DNA from: Rosellinia necatrix
Taxonomy: Eukaryota > Ascomycota > Sordariomycetes > Xylariales > Xylariaceae
Length of the DNA: 64,000 bases
Assembly: GCA_021209875.1 (NCBI GenBank)
Contig: JAGYVD010000002.1
Location: forward strand, 4,898,001 to 4,962,000
Direction of reading: 5' to 3'
Each line of letters opens with the position of its first letter. Positions within the stretch are counted from its first letter, which is position 1. This document shows, in pieces, positions 1 through 13,079 of this stretch. The position numbers were made by a program, and so were the translations under genes. Under the pieces are notes generated by a model. That model did not search any database. It was not told the origin of the DNA and saw only the letters and a program-made list of their open reading frames with translations.

Positions 1-3000
1 AATCCCCCAAGTACAACACTTCTTGGCATACTCGACACTAGTTCCCTACCTGTCAAGTTCTATATAGGATCTCGGCTGCCAAGTATATTTGGTCGCTTTA
101 TCTTGAAGGTCCACGAAGATATGTTTGTCAACATTCTTGAAAATCTTCCAACGAACAATACATTCTTAGAAGGAATTGCGTTGCGGCTTTTTGTCTTGGG
201 GGAGGTGGCACGGGAATGGCCAACCCTCCTCCGGAGAGGTATCTATCACATTTTCGAAACCCCAGGCAAGGTCCCTGGCTCCAAAAGGCATGCCGCTTAC
301 TCCCTTAAGAGGATAGCAGCCACCCTCAAACTTGACGATCCAAAGCAGCTTTTTGATTTATTTGCTTCACAGCTACTTTACACATGGCTCGATGACGGCA
401 TTGTCGAGGAGATTCCATTTGAAATATTTGGATTCTCGAGTCTCGAGGCACTTCTCGACCGGTCTCAAACAGACATCGTGGCCCTGATGGTTATGCGTGC
501 CCAGGACGAGGCGTTGGTGAGGCTTGCTGCGACTCTTAGCACCACCCCCGCGCAGCTTGTACAACGCAATTTCTCAAAAACACTGGCATATAGCATGGCC
601 CATGATATCAGTATGCCAAAGGGAGAACAATATCAAAATGGAGAAAGCCGACTCAGAAAGCTTCTGGGCCGAGAAACCTTTCTTGAGAGTGTATATCTCA
701 ATTTTGCGGATATTATTGGAACCTTTGTTGGCGCTATAGACCAGGAAGACCCCATCGAGAAGACGTGGGCAAAAGATGAAAGCCATTTTCATGCCGCCGA
801 AACAATGGCAGGTATTAAGCATTGTGGGCATTCGGATGTTGTCCTAGGGGCTAATCAGCAACCTACCTTTCGTCCCAAGTACTTGACGAGGGAGATTGCC
901 TTGCTCTGTAGTCGTACGGAGTATGAATTACCCAGTCTCTGGAATTCAGCACTGGTCGTCGCAGTTGCCAGAAGGCTTTTCAATAGCATACACAAACCTC
1001 TCGGTCCCTTATATGCATGTTCTATCCTCCGGAAGGTCCGAGTCTTGATTTGTTTGGCCGGTCATCATGCTTGGGAATCTTACCCTTTAGAGATGTTGCT
1101 ACATTCTATACGCCCGTATATCGTGGATACTGAGTGTGCAGACGACGCATTAGGGATGAGCCAATTTCTATTAGAGAAAGGCTCCGAGGAGCTTTCTAAA
1201 TCGCCCTCTTTTCTCGCAGGATACGCTTTAACAACGTTAGCGTCCCTTCGAGTTTTCCTCGAAACATCCCAGTCAAGTACTACCCAGGAAAGCCAATTTA
1301 AAGCAACAATGAGTAAAGCTGAGCGATTTCATTCGTGGTTTGCTAAGTATCTCGATACTTATTCTTCGTCCGCTCTTAAAGAGGCGACCCAAAGGGATGC
1401 GTTTAGGATCATCACCGAATCCGCCGCTCACGTACGAACATCAGGCAACGCAGAACGAGGAACCCATGAAAGTAGATTACTTCTAGAGATCTTACGGGAT
1501 AGGGACGGCGGGGCCAGGCTTCTAAGCGCAGCCTCCCGAAAATCAGCATTGGAGATGCTCTGCTGCCAGTTTACTATGCCAAACACATCCAGCATCGATA
1601 TTGTTCATTCAGACGAGGACTCTCGAGCGTTAGCGAAGGCGGTTTGGAGGAGTTGTAAGTCACAAAAGCTTAGCGACGAATATCTTGCCTGGGCCGGCCG
1701 CGTTATTGGCAGGGGTTTCGCGTCGTCTGGCTATATTGATAATGACTTGTTGCGAGAGTCACGGCTATCAAAATATTACCGAGATGCGCCGGATGAGTCT
1801 GCCTCTGAACAAGGCCTCCTCAGTCTTCTACAAGCCCTAACAGCAGACGGGGATTGCACTAAATCCGGTCTTGTAGAATCAGCTTTGAGGACAATAGTTT
1901 CGGAAGCCGCAGCTCAAGGCGATGATGGGCTACTTCTGGCGTGCGAGAAGATCATGTCTGATACACTTCTTCGAGCCTCTGATTGGTCACCATATCGGAC
2001 CCCCCCTTCCGACACGATTCTCGTTAGCAAACTAAAGGAAGATTCTATATTTTCTTCCGATTCGATCCAAAATTCAGACTGGGCGAAAGAAATTACGGTG
2101 TATCTCATTCAAAACGCGTCAAGGAGCATTGTGCTCAACGCCTTGCCCCCCATACTAATGAGTGTCGAAGGCTTTGCGAAAGAGGCTTTCCCTTATATCA
2201 TTCATCTGATCTTATTGATCGAGCGCAAATCACAGCAATCAGCAAGGCGAAAGCTATCGGGAGCATTGGGGTACTGGTTTCAAATGGAATCACTCATAGC
2301 AAAGGATAACATCAGTCTTATGATGAATGCAATCCTCTACCTCAGGACTCAACAGCTACCTGGCGAGAACTCCACAGCCGATCGAATACAGTGGCTCGAG
2401 CTTGACCTCTCATTGGCGTCTTCAGCCGCGACGAAGTGCGGCATGTATAAAACTGCCCTGCTCTTTATAGAGCTGTCCTTGTCTGAGGCAGCCCGCTCTT
2501 CGCGACGTTCATCCGCTATTCGATATCAAGAACCTACGGATCTGCTATTAGGCATATTCGAGAGTATCGATGATCCAGATGCATATTATGGATTAACCCA
2601 GACCTCAAGTCTAACAAACGTTTTAGCGCGTCTAGAATATGAAAAGGATGGGGCCAAAAGCCTCGCATTTAGAGGTGCACAATACGATAGCCACATCAGG
2701 AAAGGTGACCCTTCTGCTGTGCTTGACAGTCAATCCCTCGTTGGTACTCTTGGCAGCCTAGGCCTCTCCGGCTTGTCACACTCCTTATTACAGAATCAAC
2801 AAAGCCTTGATAGTTCATCAAATGCCGTTAATAGCACTTTCAATACAGCTAGAAAACTAGAGGTTTGGAACCTGCCGGCACCTAGTTCTACCCGCAACCC
2901 CTCCGTCGCAATCTATAAGACCTACCAAGCCTGGAATCAAACTACTGAACTAAGCGTGGTGAAGCGAGTGGCATGGAACGGGTTCAGCGAAATTATGCAA

Positions 3001-5759
3001 AATGTACTCAGAGAAGACATTGGTGCGTCTTCTCTCCGAACCAACTTAGGGGCCCTGGGTGTTTTGGCGGAACTTAATGATGCGGTCGACGTCGTCGGCT
3101 CTGCCGAGCTAGAGCACCTTCTTGAGACGTTTAGTACTCGTTCCCACTGGATGAAAAGCGGACGGTACGTTTCTCAAAAGCTAAATAATTATGCACACAT
3201 ATTTGAGGAGATATATCTAATATTGAACAGATACGACGAAGTTGGCCAGATATTATCTTGCAGAGAGACAACTATGAGCTTATTTTCGCAGTTTTCCAAA
3301 CGCAGCGAGATCACCAAAGTCAATCCTCCCGATGCACGGTTGATTCAAGTCAAATCAATGCTTTTGTCTTCCAGCATCCATCGGTATCATAAAGCCTTTC
3401 AGGAATCGCTGAATATTGCGACGTCTCTTACACATCTCGTTCAACCAAGTGCAGATCTCGGGCTCAACATTGACTCTGCTGCTCGGCTTGAGGCTGCCAA
3501 CTCCCTCTGGGATCATGGAGAGATGATGTCTTCGATTCGTATGCTTCAGCACATTGACGAAGACACTAATCTCAAGAAGCAGACTGTAGTTGTAAGCCGG
3601 CCTGACCTTCTCGCTAAGACGGCCCATCAAATTTCCGTCGCAAAGCTCGAGAAACCAGATAGTATTCAGAAAAACTACCTGCAGCCTGCGCTTAAAGAGC
3701 TAAAAGGAAAAGAAGACGGCGAGGAAGCAGGCAAGGTTTACCATCAATTCGCAATGTTTTGTGACGAGCAGCTACAAAACCCAGACAGCCTTGAAGATTT
3801 AGCCCGTTTGCAGCACCTCAAGCAGGGAAAGAGTGAGGAGGTTAAACAACTTATGGAGCTCGTTACCAATGCAAAGGATACACAGACAAGGACGAGATTC
3901 ACATCTCACCTTAATAGGGCCAAACAGTGGCTCGGGTTAGACGAGCTAGAGCTTCGTCGAGTTGAACAGAGCCGAAGCGAATTTGTGCGCCTGAGCTTGG
4001 AAAACTACTTGCTTTCGCTCGTTGCCTCGGACGGATATAATAACGATGCTCTTCGATTTACCGCGCTCTGGCTTGAGCGTGCGGCCGAAAATTTCACGAA
4101 CGAAGCAGTGAGAAAGTACATCGATAAAGTCCCAACTCGGAAATTTGCTCCGCTTATGAACCAACTCACCTCTCGGCTCCTAGATCAAAACAATCCTTTC
4201 CAAAAGCTCCTTATTGAGCTAGTATACCGTATATGTGTTGATCACCCATATCATGGAATGTATCAGATTTGGTCTGGTACGAGATCCAAGCCCAAGAAAG
4301 AAGACGAAGCTGCTCAACTTCGCAAACAGGCAACTGAGATGGTTGGGAAGAGACTAGCCCACACAGAAACGGCAACAAATACATGGACGGCGATCTATTA
4401 TACCAGTAGATCCTATCACGTACTGGCTGTGGAAGGCAACTACAAAGGGGGGCCAAAAGTTCCGATGCGAGAGTCACCCGCTGGAACCGCTCTTGCGGGT
4501 TCCCTCGCGAAATACCGTATCCCGCCTCCTACCATGCAGATAGAGCTTTCAGCTACGCGGGACTATTCTAACATACCCTTGGCCACAAAACTTGAGTCCA
4601 CAATGACCATCGCAAGTGGCGTCAGCGCCCCCAAAATTATTACGATCGTAGGAAGCAATGGCGAACGTTTCAGGCAGCTCGTTAAAGGTGGCAATGACGA
4701 CCTTCGTCAAGACGCCATCATGGAGCAAGTTTTTGCCGCGGTCTCGTCCGTTTTAAAACTACATCGTGCCACCCGCCAACGTAATCTTGGTATTAGAACA
4801 TACAAAGTTTTGCCCCTCACATCCGTATCGGGGCTGATCGAGTTTGTTCCTAACACGGTACCTTTACACGATTATCTTATGCCAGCCCATGAGCGATACC
4901 ATCCTCGGGATTTCAAGGGCTCGCAGTGTCGTAAGGAGATCTCGAGTGTTCAAACAAAGTCCCCCGAGATACGCCTGGCTACCTACAAGAAAGTCACCGA
5001 TCGTTTCCAGCCAGTGATGCGTTACTTTTTTATGGAATACTTCACTGATCCGGATGACTGGTTTGCTAAACGAACAGCATATACACGCACTACCGCAGCC
5101 ATCTCCATGCTCGGCCACGTCCTTGGACTTGGCGATCGCCATGGGCACAATATCCTCCTCGACTCCAAAAACGGCGAGGTTGTGCATATTGATTTAGGTG
5201 TGGCGTTTGAGTCCGGGCGGGTGCTGCCCGTTCCCGAACTTGTACCGTTCCGGTTAACACGAGACATTGTAGACGGCATGGGCATCACCAAAACAGAGGG
5301 GGTATTTCGACGGTGCTGTGAATTTACGCTGGATGCCTTACGCGAGGAGACATATTCCATCATGACCATCCTCGACGTGCTTCGCTACGATCCTCTATAT
5401 TCATGGTCAATTAGTCCGGTCCGTGTGGCGAAGTTACAGGACACGCGGCGCGATGATGGAGGTGACGACGCCGAGGCTGAGGTCGATTCAAAGAAGAAAA
5501 ACGCAACTGCTAGAAACAACAGCATCGTGAATGAACCTAGCGAAGCGGACCGTGCTCTCGAGGTTGTTTGTAAGAAACTCAGCAAGACGCTCAGTGTTAC
5601 AGCTACGGTCAACGATCTCATTAACCAAGCGACAGACGAGAAGAACTTAGCCGTTCTATATTCAGGTATGCTGAATTCCATGGGCTTTATTGTTGAATAG
5701 GTTCCCCTTTGAAGACACAACTTGCTAATGAATGGACAGGCTGGGCCGCATATGCCTAA
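1..5759 (+). CDS. TEL1: TEL1/ATM-family checkpoint kinase, 5'-truncated by window edge
   Basis: PIKK-family serine/threonine kinase; in fungi Tel1 acts with the Mre11 complex in double-strand-break signalling and telomere maintenance. The frame is open from base 1, so the N-terminal part (perhaps 1000 residues, judged from usual Tel1 length of about 2900) lies outside the window. Visible order in the 1894-residue fragment: a long helical solenoid, the FAT region, then the kinase domain from about residue 1550 (FRQLVKGGNDDLRQD), catalytic loop GDRHGHN at 1711-1717, metal-binding HIDLG with Asp at 1731, and a C-terminal FATC. The single long frame runs to a stop at 5698-5700, but its last residues do not fit FATC. 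A 74-bp intron at 5666-5739 (donor GTATGC, branch GCTAATG, acceptor CAG) joins 1..5665 to a 20-nt last exon 5740..5759 and restores the canonical FATC ending YSGWAAYA. Identity is very secure; the terminal intron is inferred but fits exactly. Confidence 0.95.
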
Positions 5760-6326
5760 ATGTGCTCATAAGGCGTGATACCCCTGTACTTATATTGTTT
5801 TGGGCAGTCTAGTCAGTACATAACTTGGTAAATTTAGAGGCCACGCACAATTAGCGGACCGTAATAATACTACTAATATCTCAAGACGTTATCCGTTGCT
5901 CACCAAACAGCACTATCGCATAGTAGTCTTTTCCCATCATTCACGCTTGGATAAAATCGGGCAGTATACTATTTTTATAGATTCAGCCTTTAGTTATAAT
6001 GACGAGACACCGGCTACATACGAGGATGTTTTCCTAGCCGAGAACCTAGACCGTTGAGAGGTTCAGGCAATGCCTATACAGAGCCCATCCCCCCCATAGC
6101 GTCGCCATCACCGAAGTTATACTTAAAAGTATCTAGACAGGAGGGCAGTGTGATACCCAATACCAATAACCGGCTTTTTGAAGGCCTACAGCGTAATAAC
6201 TCTACATTGACGTGGCGATGAACGGAGAGTGCGAACCGAGGCCTCTCCATCAATATGTCGCCTGAGAGTCGCGATGAGTCCTAATATGTGCGAAACCCAC
6301 CTTCCTAAACCCTCCAGGGCTATCTC
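5760..6326. other. Convergent intergenic spacer, no gene seen
   Basis: This is the 3' space between TEL1 and the VMA22-like gene, which point at each other. It is AT-rich with short in-frame stops in all frames and must hold both 3' UTRs. No RNA gene or repeat was recognised. Confidence 0.6.
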
Positions 6327-7195
6327 TCAAGCATATAAGTCTCCAGACGTGACGGCGTCCGCACCTAACCGCGCTTCCTGTTCTCGGCCGGCTTGCTGGG
6401 AGAGCCTACTGGCGGCAGCGTCGGCTTTCGCACGCCTCTTACGCGCGCGCCGCACCTCGATCTCGACCTCTGCCATCTCGGCATCTACGGAGGCTAGGCG
6501 CGGAATCACGTGCTCGACAACGCGTATGCTCTGTGTCTGTGCTTGACGCAGGGATGCCGGGGTTAGGAGTCCGAACCAGCGGAGTGGGTCATTTGACCTT
6601 TGCGATGCCGCAGCGGGAGGAGGGTTGCGTCTCGTCTGACCGGTAGGCGCTACGGCGTCCTCCTCGGGCTGGGCGTCGATTTTTGTCAGCAGAGGTGGAG
6701 TTGAGGCGCTGTGAGCTCCTGCGTCTGTCGATTCAACGGCGCTCTGCCCCACAGGTCCAGCCTCGACGCCAGGCTCAGGGAGAAGAAGATGAGGATCGGA
6801 AACCTGGGCATCGCCTTCCGAATCCTCCGCTGCGGAGGCGGAGATGCCCGCGGAGGCGGGGGTCGATTACGGCGAAGCTCAGAACGATACCGCTGGGAAT
6901 AGCCGGACCGCTCCCTCCCCTATCCCTCCCCTCGCTCCCCTCGCTCTCCTCGCCCCCCCTCGCCCTGGTCCGGGTCCTGGCCCTTACGGCTGATGGCCAA
7001 CCGCCTCGACGCTTGCATGCGCTCGTCGTAATGGTCCCGCCCAAACCGCAGACCTCGCTCAGCGGCGAAGTTGGCGCGCGCGATGTTCTGGTACACACCC
7101 GTCTGCAGCGTCGCGAGCTCGCCTCTGAGGGAGGTGTAGTCGTGGAGCAGGTGGAGATAGCGCTCCAGCAGGCCATCGATATGATCTTGATCCAT
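6327..7195 (-). CDS. VMA22: V-ATPase assembly factor VMA22/CCDC115-like
   Basis: Predicted ER-located assembly factor for the V0 sector of the vacuolar proton ATPase (yeast Vma22, human CCDC115). The model is two exons on the minus strand: 7195..6988 and 6829..6327, joined across a 156-bp intron with donor GTAAGG and acceptor GCAG, giving 236 residues. Without the intron the N-terminal frame hits a stop at about 6920. The start was set at the ATG of MDQDHID because homologous text begins here; an upstream in-frame ATG at 7363 would only add low-complexity residues. Exon 1 has the family's N-terminal coiled coil (LLERYLHLLHDY, then NFAAERG and YDERMQASRRL). Exon 2 holds the C-terminal signature DPLRWFGLLTPASLRQAQ followed by a second coiled coil ending in a basic RRARKRRAK stretch. 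Family recognised from memory of fungal members; splice sites inferred. Confidence 0.82.
6830..6987 (-). other. Intron of the VMA22-like gene
   Basis: GC-rich intron with a GTAAGG donor at 6987 and CGCAG acceptor ending at 6830. It contains a purine-rich GAGGGGAG tract that gives spurious Arg/Gly/Glu-rich open frames on the same strand. Confidence 0.7.
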
Positions 7196-7427
7196 AGGTA
7201 GCCGGTGGCGTTCCCCAGAGGGCCCTTGAGAAGAACTGCTATTCTGGTACGGCACGCGTCTCGGTCGACGGTATGCAGCGTCTCCGGTCGAGAGAGAGGC
7301 GTCCCCAACTTGTGCCTCGCCCCGACCAGCAACCTTGGAGCCGCCCCGATGAACGAACGCCACAGCTGGATGTGGTAGTTCCCGTCTCTGCTGGCAGTCA
7401 GCCCGTCTGGTTGGCTGGAGGTGGAGG

Positions 7428-7506
7428 TAGGTACTTGGAGGGAGGCAACTAGGTAGGTACCTACAGGTAGGTACTTAGCTACCTACTTAGGTAGGTAGGT
7501 ACGGTA
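7428..7506. repeat. TAGG/CCTA microsatellite patch
   Basis: Interrupted copies of GTAGGTAG and its complement CTACCTAC, the two orientations meeting at GGTACC. The same unit recurs only between genes elsewhere in the window. Confidence 0.85.
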
Positions 7507-7923
7507 AACCATCCCCACCTGTGATGCATAGACGCCCCACCTATCAGCTGTAGACATTCTGTAAAAGAATATATGTGCATTTTTGCATATGGGCATCGAT
7601 CATCTGGTTACTTGCATTGCATGCCTAGCCGGTGCTTCACCTGAAACTGGAGACTTCCCAGGGCGGTGTTTTGACCCGCGGTGAGAAAGGTCAAGAAACG
7701 AAACGAAGCGGTCAAGAGGTTTGACAGGTCAAAGGCCGAAGCACTATCTAGGTGCCTGCCTACAGGCTGCCTACCCGTTTTTGGATAACCAACCGTCATG
7801 TCCAGCCGCCATCTCCCTCATGTTAGTTATGACCGATGATTATGACTTGTCCGTGGCCGGAATATTGGTACGCTGCCCAGCCCATCCACTTTAACTAATA
7901 CACGGAGGGCTTGTTCGATAGCA

Positions 7924-8172
7924 GATAAGTAGGTAGGTAGGTAGGTACCTACCTAGAGGTAGCCTACTTCGTATGTACTTCACCGTCTACGATAACCACA
8001 AGTACTTACCAGTAAGTACCTAGTTCCCGGGCTGTATCCCTGCGTGTGCGTGTGCGTGTGCATGTGCGTATCTACCTAGGCAGTCTACCTATACCTAGGT
8101 AGATAGGCAGGCTAAATAGGCAGTCTAGAGGTAGGCAGGCTAGTGGGTAGGTAGCCAGCCCAGCACCTACCT
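7924..8172. repeat. TAGG/CCTA patch with (GTGTGC)n run
   Basis: Both orientations of the tetranucleotide are interleaved, and near 8041-8070 there is a GTGTGC hexamer run. Related imperfect copies continue to about 8190. Confidence 0.8.
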
Positions 8173-8424
8173 AACTACCCTCCCTGCGTACCTAGTCAGG
8201 ATTGTTCCATGCAGCGACCCAAAACCAGGCGGTGACAGCGAACACACTACCTACCTGCGCTACACGGCGCTGCGGTGCAGTCGTACCACAGTAAGTACCT
8301 AAGAATAGAAAAAGCCCAAGGTGAAGACACCACTTTGCCCAAGGTCAGGAAGTACGGCAGGTCGTGACTTATCTCTAGTGACCTCGCCAGATGGATAAGG
8401 CATGCATGACTTTGCCGGTGCTGC

Positions 8425-8495
8425 TGACTTGTTGACTTGTTGACTTGTTGACTTACTGACTTACTAACTTACTAACTTACTGTCTTACAGTATTA
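8425..8495. repeat. Short tandem repeat of ACTTGTTG / ACTTACT type
   Basis: Four copies of a GACTTGTT-like unit grade into ACTTACTA-like units. It is a simple minisatellite with no coding sense. Confidence 0.75.
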
Positions 8496-10499
8496 ACTTA
8501 CGACTTCATTGACCATAGCCTATGGTCCATAGGTACACACACACATAAAAACCCAAAACCTGAAATCTTGCATTGGGTACCACCACTTGACCAGCCCTGT
8601 GACCTGTCTTGTGTGATGATGCATGTGTGTTCGCCTCACGCCTCGCGCCTCACGCCCTGCAACGTCACACTCTCGATGGCAGCAACAACACACCCTCATG
8701 CTCATCACGATCCAATTGCGCGGCAAAGGCAGGACCGCATGTGAGTGGTAAGTGGCTCATACGGCATCCGTGCCCATCAGATCGGCATAGCTTTCTACCC
8801 GACTGCAGGCATCCTCCCCTCCTGTTTGTTCGCTGTCGTCCGCCCTGGATGATGATTAATTAACTCACCCTAGGGATGAGGCCACGGGTGGGCGAAAGAC
8901 GCGCTATTGAGAAGGCCCGGGCAGTCCAGGGGAGGGAGGGAGGGGGTTCGCGAGGAAGAAGATGGCGCTCGAAGGCTCATGGCAGCAGATTCGCCGGGGA
9001 ACACACGCGAGTATGAAAATGCTGGTGACCGCGCATTCTGCAGGTCTCATGCACCCCGATGCACATCATCAGCTCACGGCTAATATAGCTAGCTGGCTAG
9101 ATTGGCCGCAGCATACTACGTATCTGCTCAGGTCACGAGCTCTCCTTTTCCCCTTTCCCAGCATGCTCTTCCTCGAATCTGTAGCGGCGGCGCGGCCTCG
9201 AGTTGCACATATCCAGGTAGATAGGCATTCTAGAAGACAGATAGAAGACACACCAAACCTCCACAAAAGGCGACCCCTCTTGGCATCATATGCTTGCTAG
9301 CAAATCGTTGGACTAGCTCGCATCCCGACTTTCCAACAAAGGAAGTTGATGAAGCCGCCCACGAGGCTAACCCGATAGTCGGGTGCGAGAATTGGGGCTG
9401 TGACCTCATCACCGGTAAATTTCCGTCCTTTGTCTTACAAGCAAACCTATGAAATAACCTTGGGCGTTTTCTTGTCAATTTTTTTTTTTCCCCTATGGGA
9501 GGACAAACACCCGGATGGGAACCCGGACAAGCACTTACACATTACACAGAGACATTGTTATAACTAACAAATTATCATCTCATATGTAAATGCCATACTA
9601 CGACTGGGCTGCTGGGCACCGAACCGACTAATGCTTGATTGATATCTCGAACCATAGGCCTATGAGTAACACCGGAGTACACGAAGTCGGCAGTAGGGCA
9701 TTTCCTTATCCCCCTGGTCAACTAACTTTGACGAGGGCTGAGCGGAGAAGAGCGGCTCGCAACTCAAATAAGGTTGAATGTTTGAAGGGTGAAAAAGGGC
9801 GCCATGGCGCTATACCGATCTGTTATGTTGTTGCGAAGGAGTTCACTAATGCGCTCGACCTACATAAATTGTCTGTTCATAACAAGAACATGGATTGCAT
9901 CAGCTGAAGCTCAGCCCTTTACTTCTAGACTTGGATGGAAACAAATTGGCCAAGAGACTCGGAAACAAAGCACGAACGATGGGTCGAAACATGGCCCCAA
10001 AACACGGCAAGTCTTGCCGGGGGGGATTAAATAAGAAGAAGAAAAATAAGGACTGCGAAGAAGTCAAGTGCGGACGAAAACGTTCTACTACCCCCTGTGA
10101 TCGAGAAAAGAAAAAGAAAAGTAAAAAAAAAAAAAAACTGCCGAGTTTGAGATTAAACCAGGGCTTGACTAGTTAGTGCTTTGATAGTTGCATCGCGAAC
10201 GGAGAGCCAATCTCCTAGTTGTAAAGGTTGTCTCCCCCCCTTACATCCCATTGACGGGTATTACCTACCTAAGTAGGTATGGCGAATAGAAGAATATCGT
10301 GCATGAATTGCATAATAGGGTGAGACAGGAGGCACCCAAACGGCCTTGGGGTTACGCTGGACCCACTACAGCTCCAACATGGGGCCCGAGCTTTGTGTAC
10401 ATCACCCACCCATCTGGGTTAGTGTATCTCACGCTTGCACATGTCTACCGCCTTGCCTGGTCCCCACTCTCTCAAACTTCCCCAAACCGAAGGGCATAG

Positions 10500-10985
10500 A
10501 GATAGGTCGGCAGGTATAACTAGGTACAGGTATGTAGGCAAGTAAGTACCTAGCAGGCAAGGTGGCAGCGAACGCACCACGCGCTGCTGACGACCTCTAG
10601 CTGTCCTTATTATAGGTAGGTGACGTGCCAACCCACAAGCTCCGGGTTGTTGTGCATAGCGACATTGCCGCCGCCGACCGCCAACCAGAACGTTTTTGAG
10701 ATCCATTGGGACCAACCAAAGATGGCTTGGAAAGCAGCGCGCATATCGAACTAGGTATGAGGTAGTACCGGGCCGGCATACCTACTTACCTACTTTCATT
10801 GCCTCTTTACCTAGCTGTACCTAATCGACCTACCTAACCTAAGGCTAGAGGCACAGTAGTGAGATACAACCTCTACCAAAAGCGAAGCATCCATCATGTA
10901 CCATACTACCTGTAACTGCCTAAGTATTAGTTAGCGTATACCTAGTATTAGCGTGCCTAGGTACCTAACCTACCTACCTACCTCC

Positions 10986-11017
<32 letters not shown>

Positions 11018-11190
11018 GTGCAGCACGAGCGAGAAGCTCGAATCTTGGACGAGACCAGCAGTGCTGGGGAGGGGATGGGGGGTGGGGGACTACCTAGGTA
11101 GGCAGAGGGCATGAAAGTTCATGTATGTACTGCACCACGCACTCCTAAGTGCTGCTAGGTAGTACCCTACATACCACCTGCACTGACTTA
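10500..11190. repeat. CCTA/TAGG-rich tract with (CT)n run
   Basis: Many CTACCTAC, TAGGTACC and similar units, plus an 18-bp-plus CT run near 10995-11017. It lies about 800-1500 bp upstream of CDC42. Confidence 0.75.
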
Positions 11191-11299
11191 CTTACATACT
11201 TACTACCTCTTAACCTAGCACTCTTGTCCATTCAGCACCTACGAGGTATGGTAGCAAGGCAAATCCACCGCTCTGCGACGGGTCAACCAACCAACCATC

Positions 11300-11986
11300 T
11301 GAAGCCAACCAATTGTGCTGGTCCGCCGTCCTCTCTCGCTCTCCCCGTCTCATTTCGACCCTGTCATTCTCAATCCCAATCCTATCCCAATCCCAATCCC
11401 CATCCCGTCGTCCTGTCCCCATCCCCATCCTCATCCCCCATCGACCCCCAAGAACACGCATGCCTTGAAATCCAAGTACAATTCTCTTTGTGATTCCGTC
11501 AACCATCTTAAACCTTCTCCCCCCCATCCCCTTCGAGTCCCCCCAGATCCAACCCGCTCCCGGTCAATTGCTCCCCATTTTGTCCGACTCCCCGCGACTA
11601 CGTCCTCTTACACCACCCGACTTATATCACCCTCACCTAAGTCAGGCATTTCGAGACAGTCTACGCACTCAAACGTCGACGCCAGCGCCAGCCCTCCGTC
11701 ACTCGCCTCCTATCCCTTATTTCCCTCTCCGGTCAACCTGCCCGGCCCCCGCCACCCAGCTAGCCAACCAAATCAACACCAACTAACCAGTCAACCCTCA
11801 CTCCTACCTTATCCATCCGAGCCGGTCCTACACCATATCCAACGGCCGATATCCGTCCGGCGTCTATGCCCGCGCGCCCGCGTTAAGGAATCCTCAGCCA
11901 GCCCCAAACGCTCGTCAACGACCGCATCAGTCGTCGCCCTTTCTCGTTCCCCTTCCCCCTGCTACGGAGCGTATCACTCGGCCAAA
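11300..11986 (+). promoter_or_regulatory. Pyrimidine-rich leader/promoter of CDC42
   Basis: The plus strand is strongly C/T-rich for nearly 700 bp, with runs of CCCAAT and CCCCAT hexamers near 11368-11445. Pyrimidine tracts upstream of the start are common in highly expressed filamentous-fungal genes. The transcription start cannot be read from sequence. Open frames across it (11315-12148) are composition artefacts. Confidence 0.5.

Positions 11987-13079
<1,093 letters not shown>

Larger units (their letters stand above)
7196..11986. other. Long intergenic region dominated by CCTA/TAGG repeats and the CDC42 leader
   Basis: No gene can be supported in about 4.8 kb. Short open frames here (for example 8962-9300 and 9635-9907 on +) lack family features and codon structure. 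What it holds: TAGG/CCTA microsatellite patches, a GTGTGC run, an ACTTGTTG tandem, an A15 tract near 10122, a (CT)n tract near 10983, and from about 11300 a pyrimidine-rich leader in front of CDC42. Confidence 0.6.

Noticed and set aside
6683..7332. Open frames of 170-185 residues on both strands over the VMA22-like gene
   Set aside because: They are alternative readings of the GC-rich exon 1 and intron; only the spliced minus-strand model matches a family.
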